A stretch of DNA of 64,000 nucleotides from Zobellia nedashkovskayae (GTDB taxonomy: Bacteria; Bacteroidota; Bacteroidia; Flavobacteriales; Flavobacteriaceae), in NCBI RefSeq assembly GCF_015330125.1, contig NZ_JADDXR010000002.1, positions 3,918,685-3,982,684 on the forward strand, written 5' to 3'. Below are positions 37,462-47,861 of the stretch, in pieces. Each line of letters begins with the position of its first letter. Positions within the stretch are counted from its first letter, which is position 1. The notes below the pieces were generated by a model. The model saw nothing but the letters and a program-made list of their open reading frames with translations. It did not search any database and was not told the origin of the DNA. A program made the translations under genes and the position numbers.

Positions 37462-40400
37462 TTAATTTAGAATAACCTTTCCGGTTAAAACCTCTTTCCC
37501 ATTAGAGATATTCAACACATAAGCACCTTTTGCATATGGAGATAAATCCATCTGGATATCACCATCTACAGCCACGGTCTGGGAAGCTACTTTTCTACCT
37601 GAGAAATCAATAAGATCCAATTGCATTCCTGACAACATTCCAGTAACGGTAATGACACCATTTGTTGGGTTAGGGAAAATACGGAACACTTCCATATCTA
37701 ATTCGCCTTCCATAGGAATAGCTATTTTGGAAGCTATATTCTCTCGAGTTACATTAGAATTTCCTTCTTCAAAAAGCGAAGACACTTGTTGTTTGGTCAA
37801 TGAATTATTGAACAACTTTACATCATCAATAGCTCCTTCAAAATATTCATCGCTCCAACCTGACCATCCTATCCAAGCGACATCTTTATCTTTCAAGGTG
37901 CCAGAGAACGCTTCGCTATGAATATTTTCACCGTTTATGTACCAACGCATTTCACTGCCATCAAATGTGCAGGTAATCATTTGCCAGACATTGTTTTGAA
38001 TAGTCCCTTCACTAATTAACTTTCTACCACTCTCATTGGTAGTGACTTTAAAAGCAAGTTGACCCTTATCTATAAACATCATAAAACCGCCAGCAGTACT
38101 GCTACCTATAATGCCTTGGTAGCTACCCTCTGCATTGCTAGGGTTAACCCATGCGGATACAGAAAAACTAGATTCCAAATTATTGTCAATATCCAGTAAA
38201 TTAATATGGTCGTCCACTCCGTCAAATACCAATGCACCTTCTATTTTACCATTGGTCTTATCCTTATCGAAAGTTACGCCACGATCAAGTGCACCATTAA
38301 GATCTTGTCCACTAGCATCGTTTGCGATTATGCCATTTAATTCATCTAGCGGCCAATGACCTACTAATCCAGTAGTTTTTTCGATAATGACATCATCAAC
38401 GACTATTGGAGCGATTTCTTCGTTTCCAAAAATTTCAATAGCATTTATGATTGGATGTCTAGTTCCTCCATCAGAGGATAAAGAAGAGAAATCTATATCT
38501 AGTTTTCCATCAGTAACATTTACCGTATGCGTCTTTGTGAGTAGGGCCTCAGCTCCAACCTGGGCAAAAACATCAAGATTGTCTTCCGCCAATACTCCTT
38601 CTAAACGTACATCAAATACCCGGTTACCTACGTCGCCACTACCGCCATCTGTAGCTCCAAACCACAATTCCGCAAAATGAAGCTTCACAGTATATTCCCC
38701 ATTTTTTAAAGGAATATCATAACCCAACACTTGGGAACGACTATATCTGAAAGTTTTGAATGGGTCATTAAGGCCCGTTTGCGGCCTGTCTAAGGTGAGA
38801 CCCGCATCAGAATAATTATCAGCAGAGAACGTATCTCCATTAAGCGTCATCTCGTCACCACCAGAATTAATTCGTAGAACAAAATCATTATTTGTTTCAG
38901 TTTCTGGTACTTCTGCTTTTGGCTCCTCCTTAGGCTCTTCTATTATTGGTTCTTCTGCTTTAGGCTCTTCTTCCTTAGGCTCTTCTACTACTGGTTCTTC
39001 TACTTGTGGCACTTCTACCACTGGTACTTCTACTTCAGTTTCTTCTTCCTCAATCTCTTCTATAGTATCAGTTGACTGAATTCGATAAGCCCAGTTTTTT
39101 GTGCGATCATTATTTGGTAAAATAGGTGGTTTCATTGTACCACTGCTACTAGTGGTAATATTACCTGCAGAAATCCAACCTCCATTGGTAACGTCCCACC
39201 ATTGATATTGATATGTTGTAGACGCTATAAGATTTTTAAGTGAGGGAAGTGCTTTTGCATTATCCCTAGAATCAGCAGTAAAAAATCCTAGAGCAAACGA
39301 TTTATCATCAGCTATAGCTAACGTATGTAAATAGTCTTCGCTGTCGCTTAGATTCGTATCTGCTGCCGGTACCAATTTAGCATAATTGTGGTCTGAATCT
39401 AATATAAAACTTTTTAGATGACCCATAGACTGCGATTCAAATTGCTTTAAAGCATTAACCTGAGGGTCATTACTAGGCACTATGGTACCTCCATCTACAG
39501 AACTCCTTGAGGTTGAAGTTGCTGCTCCTGCATACCACGCATCTCCCCAAGCGTGGCCTGCTAAGCCACCACTCAATACGGAACCATACATCTGCATTTG
39601 TGCCATGGTGGTATCATTCATACCTGCATTGATTTCATTCCCAGAATGTAAGCCCCAGCCTGGATAAAATGGTTCCAAATTAAGAGCAGGTTTAGCCGGT
39701 TGATTATGATATATATTCCGAAGCCACTCATGCATGGTTTCATCTCTTTCTGCATTACTAACGTTTTGTATATCAAGAGCAGTAGGTATATCTCTTTCCC
39801 AATTATTTAGAGATGTGTTAAAAGACATTGCCGTTCTAGGCTGACCATAAGGCATTCTATAGTCACCCATCTTAGCATACAACTTACTATTTGCATCACT
39901 AACTATTTGTTCCCATTTAGGATATATTGATGACTGGCTGTCATGATGTACCCAACTAAAAATCATATTATAACAACCATAACGCGCCCACAAATAACGC
40001 ACATAGTTATAAAAAGCTGCTTTTTCTTGCGTTGTACCTAAATACCAAAGTTCGCTTCTTCTTACGGTTTCAAATAAAGTTACAAATCCTTGATCGGATA
40101 AATGCTGCATTCGCTTATCCACTGATTGCCAGTACTCAGGTTTAATATTTAGGTAGTCTACTTGCCCTGTACTTTTTAACTCGAAAGGACCCTCTCCGTT
40201 GGGACCTGTTTTCTTATGATGTGTTTTTTCTGCCCACAATTCAGTATAGCTATCATTCGGAAAACTAGCAATTACATTAAGCCCATTAAATCCCTGACCT
40301 TTTCTTGTTTTCACATAGTCTTGAAAAGATATACCGCTAATATTATTCGCTGTACTAAAACCAAATACTTCTGTTAAGGCTGACCAAGAAGTATCTGCAG

Positions 40401-40860
40401 TATAAAAGAATGGGGTACCGTCTGCGTACTCCAAAGTTCTATTATTGGATGCTACTCTTATAAAACCTCTTTTATTGGGGTTACTACTTACATTCGCGGC
40501 AACAGCAGTAAATGAACCACTTCGTCCAATAAAACTCCGATCCGCATTTTCAACAGTTTCATTGATAACTTTCCAAGTCCAGGTACCAGGTGAAGTAGGC
40601 ACTAGACGAACACGAAAGACATTTCCACCATCCCAGAATACGGGTATACGGTATACTTCACTTGATGAACCTTCTTTTTTTAATTCAATCCATACATCTA
40701 CATCCATGTATGCGTTACCGTAATTCACTTGGCTATTGAATTCTACTTCAACAATATCCATGACAGCATAGCTGTCATTTTGAGCAAAGACAATACTTGT
40801 CATGCTACAAAACATTAATACTAAAATGAGTTTGTACTTCGTAAACTTTTTTGAAATCAT
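37462..40860 (-). CDS. DUF5060/DUF4038 putative glycosidase, T9SS cargo
   Basis: 1132 residues. Signal peptide 1-26. DUF5060 Ig-like domain (28-115, EVEFNSQVNYGNAYMDVDVW). DUF4038 barrel (128-450, TPFFYTADTSWSALTEVFGF, QGFNGLNVIASFP, YLWARYGCYNMIFSWVHHD), the fold of GH140-type apiosidase relatives. A collagen-binding-like domain (about 490-600). A Pro/Glu/Val linker (about 610-655, many EEPK repeats). Malectin (about 665-815). LamG (about 845-1030). Type A sorting domain (1055-1132, FRIFPNPTNGVI). Likely a surface glycosidase acting on a complex polysaccharide. The converging giant protein shares malectin and the sorting signal. No SusC/D pair is in view. Confidence 0.85.
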   Translation of the reverse strand: MISKKFTKYKLILVLMFCSMTSIVFAQNDSYAVMDIVEVEFNSQVNYGNAYMDVDVWIELKKEGSSSEVYRIPVFWDGGNVFRVRLVPTSPGTWTWKVINETVENADRSFIGRSGSFTAVAANVSSNPNKRGFIRVASNNRTLEYADGTPFFYTADTSWSALTEVFGFSTANNISGISFQDYVKTRKGQGFNGLNVIASFPNDSYTELWAEKTHHKKTGPNGEGPFELKSTGQVDYLNIKPEYWQSVDKRMQHLSDQGFVTLFETVRRSELWYLGTTQEKAAFYNYVRYLWARYGCYNMIFSWVHHDSQSSIYPKWEQIVSDANSKLYAKMGDYRMPYGQPRTAMSFNTSLNNWERDIPTALDIQNVSNAERDETMHEWLRNIYHNQPAKPALNLEPFYPGWGLHSGNEINAGMNDTTMAQMQMYGSVLSGGLAGHAWGDAWYAGAATSTSRSSVDGGTIVPSNDPQVNALKQFESQSMGHLKSFILDSDHNYAKLVPAADTNLSDSEDYLHTLAIADDKSFALGFFTADSRDNAKALPSLKNLIASTTYQYQWWDVTNGGWISAGNITTSSSGTMKPPILPNNDRTKNWAYRIQSTDTIEEIEEEETEVEVPVVEVPQVEEPVVEEPKEEEPKAEEPIIEEPKEEPKAEVPETETNNDFVLRINSGGDEMTLNGDTFSADNYSDAGLTLDRPQTGLNDPFKTFRYSRSQVLGYDIPLKNGEYTVKLHFAELWFGATDGGSGDVGNRVFDVRLEGVLAEDNLDVFAQVGAEALLTKTHTVNVTDGKLDIDFSSLSSDGGTRHPIINAIEIFGNEEIAPIVVDDVIIEKTTGLVGHWPLDELNGIIANDASGQDLNGALDRGVTFDKDKTNGKIEGALVFDGVDDHINLLDIDNNLESSFSVSAWVNPSNAEGSYQGIIGSSTAGGFMMFIDKGQLAFKVTTNESGRKLISEGTIQNNVWQMITCTFDGSEMRWYINGENIHSEAFSGTLKDKDVAWIGWSGWSDEYFEGAIDDVKLFNNSLTKQQVSSLFEEGNSNVTRENIASKIAIPMEGELDMEVFRIFPNPTNGVITVTGMLSGMQLDLIDFSGRKVASQTVAVDGDIQMDLSPYAKGAYVLNISNGKEVLTGKVILN

Positions 40861-41208
40861 CGGGGGTGGGGGATTTTATTTATTAAATTAACGTCAGTTT
40901 GACGCAAAAAGTTGCTAAATTATATAGAAAAAAGCAGATTAAATATTATAATGAGATATTACATCATGGTTTTTTACCTATTGCATTACAACAACTTTCC
41001 GTCCTATGTACGTTTCTTAACAAGAATTTGGCCTTTTTGTCGAAAAGATTTTGATTTCTAGCGCTGAGAAATACATAAAAATTTCTTTTTTAACCCCTAA
41101 TGAAGAATGGTTGTAGCTAACCGCTATTAGTAAATAAAGTATTGACAGGAGATGTCAGTGAAAATTTTGAGAAGATAAAGATATTAATAAAATTATAGTT
41201 CATAAATA
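40861..41208. other. Intergenic stretch
   Basis: No gene or RNA is supported upstream of the minus-strand T9SS gene. Confidence 0.4.
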
Positions 41209-41239
41209 CGGCCAATTCATGAGTATTATGAATTGGCCG
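41209..41239 (-). terminator. Hairpin after minus-strand OYE gene
   Basis: CGGCCAATTCAT (41209-41220) pairs with ATGAATTGGCCG (41228-41239), loop GAGTATT. It lies 40 nt past the stop at 41280. The T tract is weak on the minus strand. Confidence 0.7.
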
Positions 41240-41279
41240 GTTTCAATAAATTATAAAATGATCTGAAGAAACTTTTGAA

Positions 41280-42383
41280 CTAAACTAATTCTTTGGAAGC
41301 TTTTGGATAATCTGTATACCCTTTTGCACCTGTTGTGTAAAAAGTATCTTGGTCCCATTCTGCTAACTCTAAGTTGTTTTTAAAGCGTTCTACTAAATCT
41401 GGATTAGAAATGTATAGTTTACCGTATGCCACTAAATCAGCATAGCCTTCTTCTATTACTTTATTTCCTTTTTCTTGGTCAAATCCAGAGTTAATCATCA
41501 ATGTTCCATTGTACAAGGGTCTAAAATGTTTCGCAATTTCTTTTACTGCAAAAGGTACTTCTGATACATCTGTAAACGGTTCTGATAAATGCACGTATGC
41601 CAAATCATAATCGTTTAATTTTTTAATAATGTATTCAAACGTTGGAATAGTTTCTTCATCCACAGTCATTCCAAACATACCATCTAATGATGGATTAAAA
41701 CGAGCTGCAATTTTATTTTCTGGAATAACTTCTTTCATCGCATCTAGAACTTCAAAAAAGAAACGAGTTTTGTTTTCAATGCTACCACCATAGTCATCCG
41801 TTCTTGTATTAGAACATCCATTAAAAAATTGATGAAATAAATAACCATTAGAGGAATGTATTTCTACACCATCAAAACCTGCTTTTACCGCATTTTCTGC
41901 TGCTTTTTGAAAATCTTTAACTGTAGTTTTAATTTCCTCAATAGACATCTCCTTAGGTATAACCGTATCTTTAAACCCCTCCAGTGTAAATGATTTAGCG
42001 TTTGGGTTTATAGCCGATGCGGATAAGGGTAATTTGCCATTATGAAAATCGGGATGAGATATACGCCCTACATGCCATAATTGGATAAAGATTTTTCCGC
42101 CTTTATCATGAACACGTTTGGTTACTTTTTTCCAACCTTCAACTTGCTCTTCTGAATAAATACCTGGCGTGTGAATGTAGCCCACAGCATCAGGGGAAAC
42201 TTGTGAACCCTCTGTAATGATCAACCCTGCAGAAGCTCTTTGCTCGTAATACAAACCCTGTAAATCATCAGTGGGTACATTACCTTCGTTGTCTGCTCTA
42301 CTGCGGGTCATAGGAGCCATAACCACTCTGTTCTCTAGGTTAATCTTCTTGTTATATGGTAATAATAAGTGTTGTTTGCTCAT
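41280..42383 (-). CDS. Old yellow enzyme-type alkene reductase (1)
   Basis: 367 residues, an FMN barrel of the NemA/OYE group. RVVMAPMTRSRA (FMN site), QLWHVGRISHP, EIHSSNGYLFHQF with the substrate-binding pair His176 and Asn179, FNGCSNTRTDDYGGS, and YGKLYISNPDLVERF (phosphate site). Such enzymes reduce activated C=C bonds or nitro groups of electrophiles using NAD(P)H. It is monocistronic on the minus strand. A second, more divergent family member lies at 61282. The natural substrate is unknown. Confidence 0.9.
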   Translation of the reverse strand: MSKQHLLLPYNKKINLENRVVMAPMTRSRADNEGNVPTDDLQGLYYEQRASAGLIITEGSQVSPDAVGYIHTPGIYSEEQVEGWKKVTKRVHDKGGKIFIQLWHVGRISHPDFHNGKLPLSASAINPNAKSFTLEGFKDTVIPKEMSIEEIKTTVKDFQKAAENAVKAGFDGVEIHSSNGYLFHQFFNGCSNTRTDDYGGSIENKTRFFFEVLDAMKEVIPENKIAARFNPSLDGMFGMTVDEETIPTFEYIIKKLNDYDLAYVHLSEPFTDVSEVPFAVKEIAKHFRPLYNGTLMINSGFDQEKGNKVIEEGYADLVAYGKLYISNPDLVERFKNNLELAEWDQDTFYTTGAKGYTDYPKASKELV

Positions 42384-42740
42384 GTTTTTACTCTTTTTAA
42401 TTAACGTAATAATAGGTCCAAAAATCTAGTAACAAATGATTGTGTAATTGTAATTTCACAAATTGATTGCCGGGAGTATTCAAATATACTTGCCCGAACA
42501 TCAAATTTATATAAATCCGTTTTTGGAGCGTCTGACCATCGTCATAAATGGTATAAAAAATTAAACCAATATTCAATAAATTGTAATAGTCGTTATAAAC
42601 TTTAAACCTATCAGTCTATTTCAAATTATCATTAACATTACGGTTGTTGATATTTAGTATTGGTAGAGTAGAGGATTAGCTTATTGATTTATAATAAAAA
42701 AGACGGTTGTTTTCACTTCAATTTTGCTTGGTAAACAGTG
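42384..42740. other. Intergenic stretch
   Basis: No gene or RNA is supported. A minus-strand TATATTTG (complement of CAAATATA near 42479) resembles a -7 box but has no well-spaced TTG. Confidence 0.35.
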
Positions 42741-43622
42741 CTATACTTTTTCCTCGTAGTTTGATTCAAAAATCCGGTATTTGAAAAGACCCACGACCAC
42801 TGCTCCTCCAATTCCATTACCCAGTAATGCGAGGAAGAGAAACCACAAATAATCCAAAAAAGAAATACTACTAGAATGTAGAAAAGCTCCAAAGACTTCT
42901 ATATTGCCCACAATACTATGGTGAAATCCTCCAAAACCTATAACACCTGTTATCATAATTATTAGTACCACACGCGTAAGGGAATTCATGGTACTGTTTA
43001 ATAACCAGGTTAACAACCCCATTAACCAACCAGCGACTACCGCACTCAGTAGGAGTACCCATGAATCTTGGTCAATTACATGGCCACCAATTTCTACCAT
43101 AGTTTCTTGTGTAAAAAGATTAAGGTGAGGTGCAAGGATTCCTATAAAAAGGGCAAATATGATACCTCCTATTACATTACCAAGAATGACTAAACCCCAT
43201 ATACGAAACAACGCCCAAATACTACGCTGGCCATTAAGTACAGGCAATGCCAATACGGATGTCTGCTCAGTAAATAGAGCTGATTTCCCAAGTATTACCA
43301 GAATGAATCCAACGGGATAAACGGCACTAAAAAGTTTGAAAATGATATCAGTTTCCAAAGTACCGTTCAGTAAAAAGAATAGAGCGCAGATAAGAAAATA
43401 ACTAAACCCAATTTCCAGCCCGGCAATGAACGCACTGAGAAACATAGCTTTATTTTTTACCTTGAATATCTCTTCTCCCTCATGTATAACACGACTAAGA
43501 ATTTCGCTGTATTCATTACCACCCTTTACTTCATTGGATTTTTTTTCCAATTCTTTCTGGTGATCTTCCTGGTTTTTATGCTCTGTCTCCATGCTTTGAT
43601 TGTTGCCTTTAACGTACTTCAT
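42741..43622 (-). CDS. Formate/nitrite transporter family protein
   Basis: 293 residues. Charged N-terminal 60 residues (a start at Met11, 43592, is possible), then six membrane segments. FNT-family marks: FLSAFIAGLEIGFSYFLICA, GKSALFTEQTSVLALPVL, IWGLVILGNVIGGIIFALFIG and IMITGVIGFGGFHHSIVGN (the His loop). The sequence is closest in style to the YfdC branch of the FNT family, whose anion is not established. It is expected in the cytoplasmic membrane as a pentameric channel. Downstream of a small stress-type gene, spaced about 100 nt. Confidence 0.82.
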   Translation of the reverse strand: MKYVKGNNQSMETEHKNQEDHQKELEKKSNEVKGGNEYSEILSRVIHEGEEIFKVKNKAMFLSAFIAGLEIGFSYFLICALFFLLNGTLETDIIFKLFSAVYPVGFILVILGKSALFTEQTSVLALPVLNGQRSIWALFRIWGLVILGNVIGGIIFALFIGILAPHLNLFTQETMVEIGGHVIDQDSWVLLLSAVVAGWLMGLLTWLLNSTMNSLTRVVLIIMITGVIGFGGFHHSIVGNIEVFGAFLHSSSISFLDYLWFLFLALLGNGIGGAVVVGLFKYRIFESNYEEKV

Positions 43623-43721
43623 TGTAATTTACAGCTCAATATAAGGCTTTGGAGCTAATAGGAAATAATAGTAAGCTCTTATTAAGAACAACTACCAAGT
43701 ACTTATTATTTACATATGCTT

Positions 43722-44087
43722 TTACCCAGTTGTGGGCCAGCCCATAATTTCATCATGAATCTCTTTTGGTGTACTTTTTCTACTTTCTGCTATACTATCA
43801 ATTATGGAGTAAAAACTTCCTTTCTTATACACGGTGTCTTCAACTTCCAAATCTGGGTAATGAGAAAGATATTCATCACGAACTGCCAGCCATTGTTCTT
43901 CTAACTGTGGGTTATACTCCATTGTATTTACTCCGCCATTATTAACGGGTTTTCCAATTTTTTCACCTGATTTTTCATTGGTTTCTTTAATATACTCTTC
44001 CTGACTTACACCATGATTTTGAGGAACATCATTTTCTAAGCCTCCATAGGGTTTGTCTTTATCTAACCTTTTATTTTCTGTAATCAT
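43722..44087 (-). CDS. Small protein with CsbD-like C-terminal region
   Basis: 121 residues from ATG 44087 (MITENKRLDKDKPYGG); a longer frame to 44186 has an atypical N-terminus. The first half is hydrophilic and disordered-looking. The second half reads LEEQWLAVRDEYLSHYPDLEVEDTVYKKGSFYSIIDSIAESR, with the W-x-x-x-R-x-x-Y-x-x-x-Y pattern of CsbD-like general stress proteins and their Bacteroidota relatives. It precedes the FNT gene in the same direction (100 nt gap), so they may share a transcript. A stress role is inference. Confidence 0.6.
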   Translation of the reverse strand: MITENKRLDKDKPYGGLENDVPQNHGVSQEEYIKETNEKSGEKIGKPVNNGGVNTMEYNPQLEEQWLAVRDEYLSHYPDLEVEDTVYKKGSFYSIIDSIAESRKSTPKEIHDEIMGWPTTG

Positions 44088-44667
44088 CTGAAACGTTTTA
44101 AATTTATGTTTGTAATACAGATTAAAGTTAGGAATTGGACAGTATTCTACTTGCTCATACGATTTTTTAAATAACCTTAAAAGCATATATTACATTTCAA
44201 AAACGTGCTAAAGACGCTAGCTTTGTTTTCGGCAATTGCTTGCTTCTCAAACTAAATTATCACAAATGGTACTATTAATTTTGGGGAGTAATTAAAATAG
44301 GTGGTTTAAAGAAAAAAACTTAAGGGCGATAAATGAATTTAGAAGTAATAATTGATGCCATTTGAACCTTATATTATAAAAAAAGTACAAACAGAAATTA
44401 AAAAAACAGCGTTTTCTTGTTCAGCCAATACTAATGAACAAATTAATAGCGAAAGACTAGATTAAATAAGCTATACAAGCATGAATCTGAATTGAAATAA
44501 AAGTATTCTCTTTCGTTTATGTGGTAGCAAGAAGCGGGTGGTGCTGCTTCCTTTATTTTAACTAAATTATTTATGTGCGGAAATAGGCTTTATTGAAAAA
44601 TGCTATACTTGGACAAATATGAAGAATGAAAATACGAGGTGATTCGTGGCTCACACAAGGTCAATAT
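44088..44667. other. Intergenic stretch
   Basis: No supported gene. The upper part would contain the promoter of the CsbD-like gene. Confidence 0.35.
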
Positions 44668-45045
44668 TTATACATTAACTTTTCTCCCATAAATCTTATT
44701 GTAAACTAAATCTATAGATTTATGAAACTCACTTTTCGTAAAAGGTTTACTAATAAAATCTACACAGCCAAGTTCCCTGGCCACTGCTTCAAAATCCTGT
44801 TTTGTAGAACTTGATATAAATGGCATGCGATTACCGAACATTTCAAGAAAAGAAAGTCCGTTCATACCTGGCATTTCTATATCGGACATAACAACTTGCG
44901 GCTTAGCTATTTGTATGTGTACCCATGCATCGTAGGAATCTTCAAAAGTGAGTACACTGCGCACTAATGGGTGTGTTATGGCTAGTTTTTCAGCTAATGA
45001 CAGCCATAATGTAGAGTCATCAACAATAATTAATTCAAGTCTCAT
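44668..45045 (-). CDS. Single-domain response regulator
   Basis: 125 residues from ATG 45045 (MRLELIIVDDS); an upstream ATG at 45078 would add 11 atypical residues. A receiver domain only: acidic pair in VDDS, phospho-acceptor Asp in VVMSDIEMPGMNG, switch Ser/Thr in FISSSTKQ and Lys in FISKPFTKSEFH. No output domain, so it would work by protein contact, as in phosphorelays. No histidine kinase is adjacent; orphan kinases lie at 3715 and 48802. Confidence 0.85.
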   Translation of the reverse strand: MRLELIIVDDSTLWLSLAEKLAITHPLVRSVLTFEDSYDAWVHIQIAKPQVVMSDIEMPGMNGLSFLEMFGNRMPFISSSTKQDFEAVARELGCVDFISKPFTKSEFHKSIDLVYNKIYGRKVNV

Positions 45046-45221
45046 AAAAAAGTCAAATTTGGGGTTTGAGGAGTGCAAATTACCCTATTAACTCTTCATG
45101 AAAAATTAATTCGGATGTATAGCCAGAAAACTATCTTCATATGTTGAAATGCCTCTTTAAAGAGCTGTACATCAGCGGGAATTTATATCAATAGGAATTC
45201 AACACCAACAACAATGTGCAA

Positions 45222-45268
45222 CAAAAAAAGATTCTTTACACCCTAAAAATTCAGGTATAAAGAATCTT
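45222..45268 (-). terminator. Terminator of the poxB operon
   Basis: AAGATTCTTTACACC pairs with GGTATAAAGAATCTT (near-perfect). On the minus strand a seven-T run follows the stem. It lies 50 nt beyond the stop at 45318. Confidence 0.85.
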
Positions 45269-45317
45269 GATATCATGGGTAGTAAACTATTATCTAAACT
45301 GCTATATTGTTTCAACC

Positions 45318-47063
45318 TTAATCAAAGTATGATTGTAGCTCCTTTTTCATATTCTCCCATTGGGTTTTATCTCCACTAATAACTTGCCCAACTTCTTTTA
45401 ATTTAGAAGTTCCAAAACCTATAGCTTGTTTTATACCAATATGCGGAGGTAGGGATAAAGCACCGCTACTAACTACAGCATCTATAATAAATGGTTTTTT
45501 ACTATTTCTAGCCTGTAGTACTGCAGCATCAATATCTTTGGCATGTTCTACACGTACACCATCTCCGCCACATAATTTAGCATACTCTGCAAAATTGACA
45601 TTGGTTTCATGCAATGCGTCTAAACTAGCGGCTAAGCCTACTTGTTCCATTTCTAGTTTTACAAAGCTTAATTCAGAATTATTGAAGATGAGCACTTTTA
45701 TGGGGAGTTCATATTTAACGGCCGTAATAAAATCTTGCATCGCCATATTAAAAGCACCATCACCACTTAAACACCAAATTTCTTTCTTAGGATTGGCCAT
45801 TTGTGCTCCAATTGCAGAAGGCAAGCCCACCGCCATAGAACCGTGATTAAAAGACCCAATCAAGCGTCTTTGGCTATGAAAAGATATATGGTGAGCCGCC
45901 CATATTGCCGATGTTCCTGTTTCTACAGTAAAAATAGCATCATTGGAAGCATATTCATTTACTAAATCTGCAAAAATCTGAGGGTGTAAAGGTTCATTCT
46001 CACGAGTAGGAGAAGCTTGTTCCTTCATATTCTTTCTCCAGTCTTCAAAACTATTTCTTAGCTTAGTAACAAAACCGGTATCCTCTTTCTGTTCAATTTT
46101 TGGATTTAGGATTTCTAAGAATGATGAGATATCACTCCAAACTCCAAGAGATACAGATGTTCTATTACCTATATTTTCCTGTCGGATATCTACTTGTATC
46201 GTTTTTGTATCATGGGGAAGGAAGTCAATATAAGGAAAATCGGTCCCTAGCATCAATAGCAAATCGCACTTCATGACAGCATTGTAACCAGATGGGTTTC
46301 CTATTAATCCCGTCAATCCTACTACGTTATCTGTATCGTGGTCAAAAATATCACTGGCACGTAGACTATGAGTTATAGGCGCATTCAGCTTTTTCGATAA
46401 TTCAATTACCGCAGCTCTACTTTCCCGACATCCATCACCAGCTAAAATACCTACGGTTTTGGCACCATTTAAAAGCTGGGCAGCTTCCACAACTACAGAT
46501 TCCTCTGGAACCAAACGAGAAACATATTGCTTAATAGGATGTACAAATTGCTGATTATCGGCTTTCATTTCAGCTACATTTGCTGGCAACTCAATTCTAC
46601 AAACGGCATTATTGGCCATAGCAATTTTAATGGCGCGTTGTATGACCATTGGGGCTTGCTCAGGAGTTTCAATAATTGCCTGATAATCACAAACATCATC
46701 AAAGACCTTTTTCAAATCTACTTCTTGAAAGAAACTAGTTCCCTGTTGCTTTTGATTGATTTGACCTGTTATAGCAATAACCGGAGTGCGCTCTTTTTTA
46801 GCATTATAAAGTCCGTTTATTAAATGTAGTGCTCCAGGACCTACCGTTCCGGCGCAGACCGCTAAATTACCTGTGGTCTGGCTATGTCCAAAAGCTGCAA
46901 AAGAGGCATTTCCTTCGTGCTTCATTCCTATCCAATCCACAGTATCCCTTTGTTCTATTGCTTTTACAAAAAAGTTAAGGGCATCACCTGTAACTCCATA
47001 TACTTTTTCTACACCAACACTTTCTAAAATATCCAATAATTGTTCTGATACATTTTTGCTCAT
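45318..47063 (-). CDS. poxB: Pyruvate dehydrogenase (quinone), PoxB-type
   Basis: 581 residues, a ThDP enzyme of the PoxB/pyruvate oxidase group. Catalytic Glu50 in MKHEGNASFAAFG; PYR domain 1-180; FAD-binding middle domain about 190-350 (ILAGDGCRESRAA, LLLMLGTDFPYIDFLP); PP domain with ThDP/Mg motif CLSGDGAFNMAMQDFITAVKY ending IFNN. The C-terminal 25 residues (SGDKTQWENMKKELQSYFD) may form the membrane-binding amphipathic helix known in E. coli PoxB. Expected reaction: pyruvate to acetate and CO2 with electrons to quinone. It is the last gene of an operon with a flavodoxin-fold reductase and a four-helix membrane protein (gaps 49 and 14 nt). Confidence 0.85.
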   Translation of the reverse strand: MSKNVSEQLLDILESVGVEKVYGVTGDALNFFVKAIEQRDTVDWIGMKHEGNASFAAFGHSQTTGNLAVCAGTVGPGALHLINGLYNAKKERTPVIAITGQINQKQQGTSFFQEVDLKKVFDDVCDYQAIIETPEQAPMVIQRAIKIAMANNAVCRIELPANVAEMKADNQQFVHPIKQYVSRLVPEESVVVEAAQLLNGAKTVGILAGDGCRESRAAVIELSKKLNAPITHSLRASDIFDHDTDNVVGLTGLIGNPSGYNAVMKCDLLLMLGTDFPYIDFLPHDTKTIQVDIRQENIGNRTSVSLGVWSDISSFLEILNPKIEQKEDTGFVTKLRNSFEDWRKNMKEQASPTRENEPLHPQIFADLVNEYASNDAIFTVETGTSAIWAAHHISFHSQRRLIGSFNHGSMAVGLPSAIGAQMANPKKEIWCLSGDGAFNMAMQDFITAVKYELPIKVLIFNNSELSFVKLEMEQVGLAASLDALHETNVNFAEYAKLCGGDGVRVEHAKDIDAAVLQARNSKKPFIIDAVVSSGALSLPPHIGIKQAIGFGTSKLKEVGQVISGDKTQWENMKKELQSYFD

Positions 47064-47112
47064 AATAGTTCTCTTTATGTTTTTAAATTAGATGATCAAG
47101 GGCATCCGTTTT

Positions 47113-47847
47113 CTATCTATATTCAGGATTTTCAAAATTCCACCGTGTACCGTCATCCCATTCTTTTCTAGAATTCCCATAGGCAGAATACCCACTGTTC
47201 TCTTTTAGCATTTTTGCCAGATGCATTAAGTTATAGCTCATAAAAGTGGTGTTCCGGTTTGTGAATTCTGAATCAAAACCTACTGGCGGGTGTATACTAT
47301 CGCCATTCCATTCGGTATCACCATAACTAGGTCCAGGACCCACTTTTCCGATCCAACCGGCATCTGCTTGTGGCGGAATAGTATATCCTAAATGTTGTAG
47401 CGCATATAACATGCCCATAGAGCAATGCTTTACACCATCTTCATTTCCGGTAACAATACAACCTCCAGCTTTACCGTAATACACATATTGCCCTTTGTCA
47501 TTCTGGTAGCCACTCATGGCATATAACCGTTCAATAAGTTTTGATGCTACTGATGAACGTTCGCCCAACCAAATGGGAGTACCTATAACCAAGATATCCG
47601 CCGCCATAATTTTAGCATAAATACCGGGCCAATCATCTTTATCATAGCCTTCCTTTGTCATATCTGGTTGCACACCAACCGGAATATCATAATCCGCTAG
47701 GCGTAATATTTCTACATCAACCCCTTCAGATTTCATGATTTTAACGGATACATCCATTAGATTGCGTGTGTGGCTTTTTGAAGGCGATTTTTTTAATGTA
47801 CAGTTTACAAATACTGCTTTTAACGTACTGAAGTCTATTTTTTTCAT
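47113..47847 (-). CDS. Flavodoxin-fold NAD(P)H-dependent oxidoreductase
   Basis: 244 residues from ATG 47847 (MKKIDFSTLKAVFVNCTLKKSPSKS). A longer frame to 48042 runs through the upstream gene and is not real. NADPH-dependent FMN reductase pattern: phosphate loop NCTLKKSPSKSHT, then IMAADILVIGTPIWLGERSSVASKLIERL and GGCIVTGNEDGVKHCSMGMLYALQHLGYTIPP. Likely reduces quinones or flavins. It lies 14 nt after a DUF6789-like membrane protein and 49 nt before PoxB, so it may be part of the same electron-transfer unit. Confidence 0.82.
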   Translation of the reverse strand: MKKIDFSTLKAVFVNCTLKKSPSKSHTRNLMDVSVKIMKSEGVDVEILRLADYDIPVGVQPDMTKEGYDKDDWPGIYAKIMAADILVIGTPIWLGERSSVASKLIERLYAMSGYQNDKGQYVYYGKAGGCIVTGNEDGVKHCSMGMLYALQHLGYTIPPQADAGWIGKVGPGPSYGDTEWNGDSIHPPVGFDSEFTNRNTTFMSYNLMHLAKMLKENSGYSAYGNSRKEWDDGTRWNFENPEYR

Positions 47848-47861
47848 AATTCTCTGTGCTA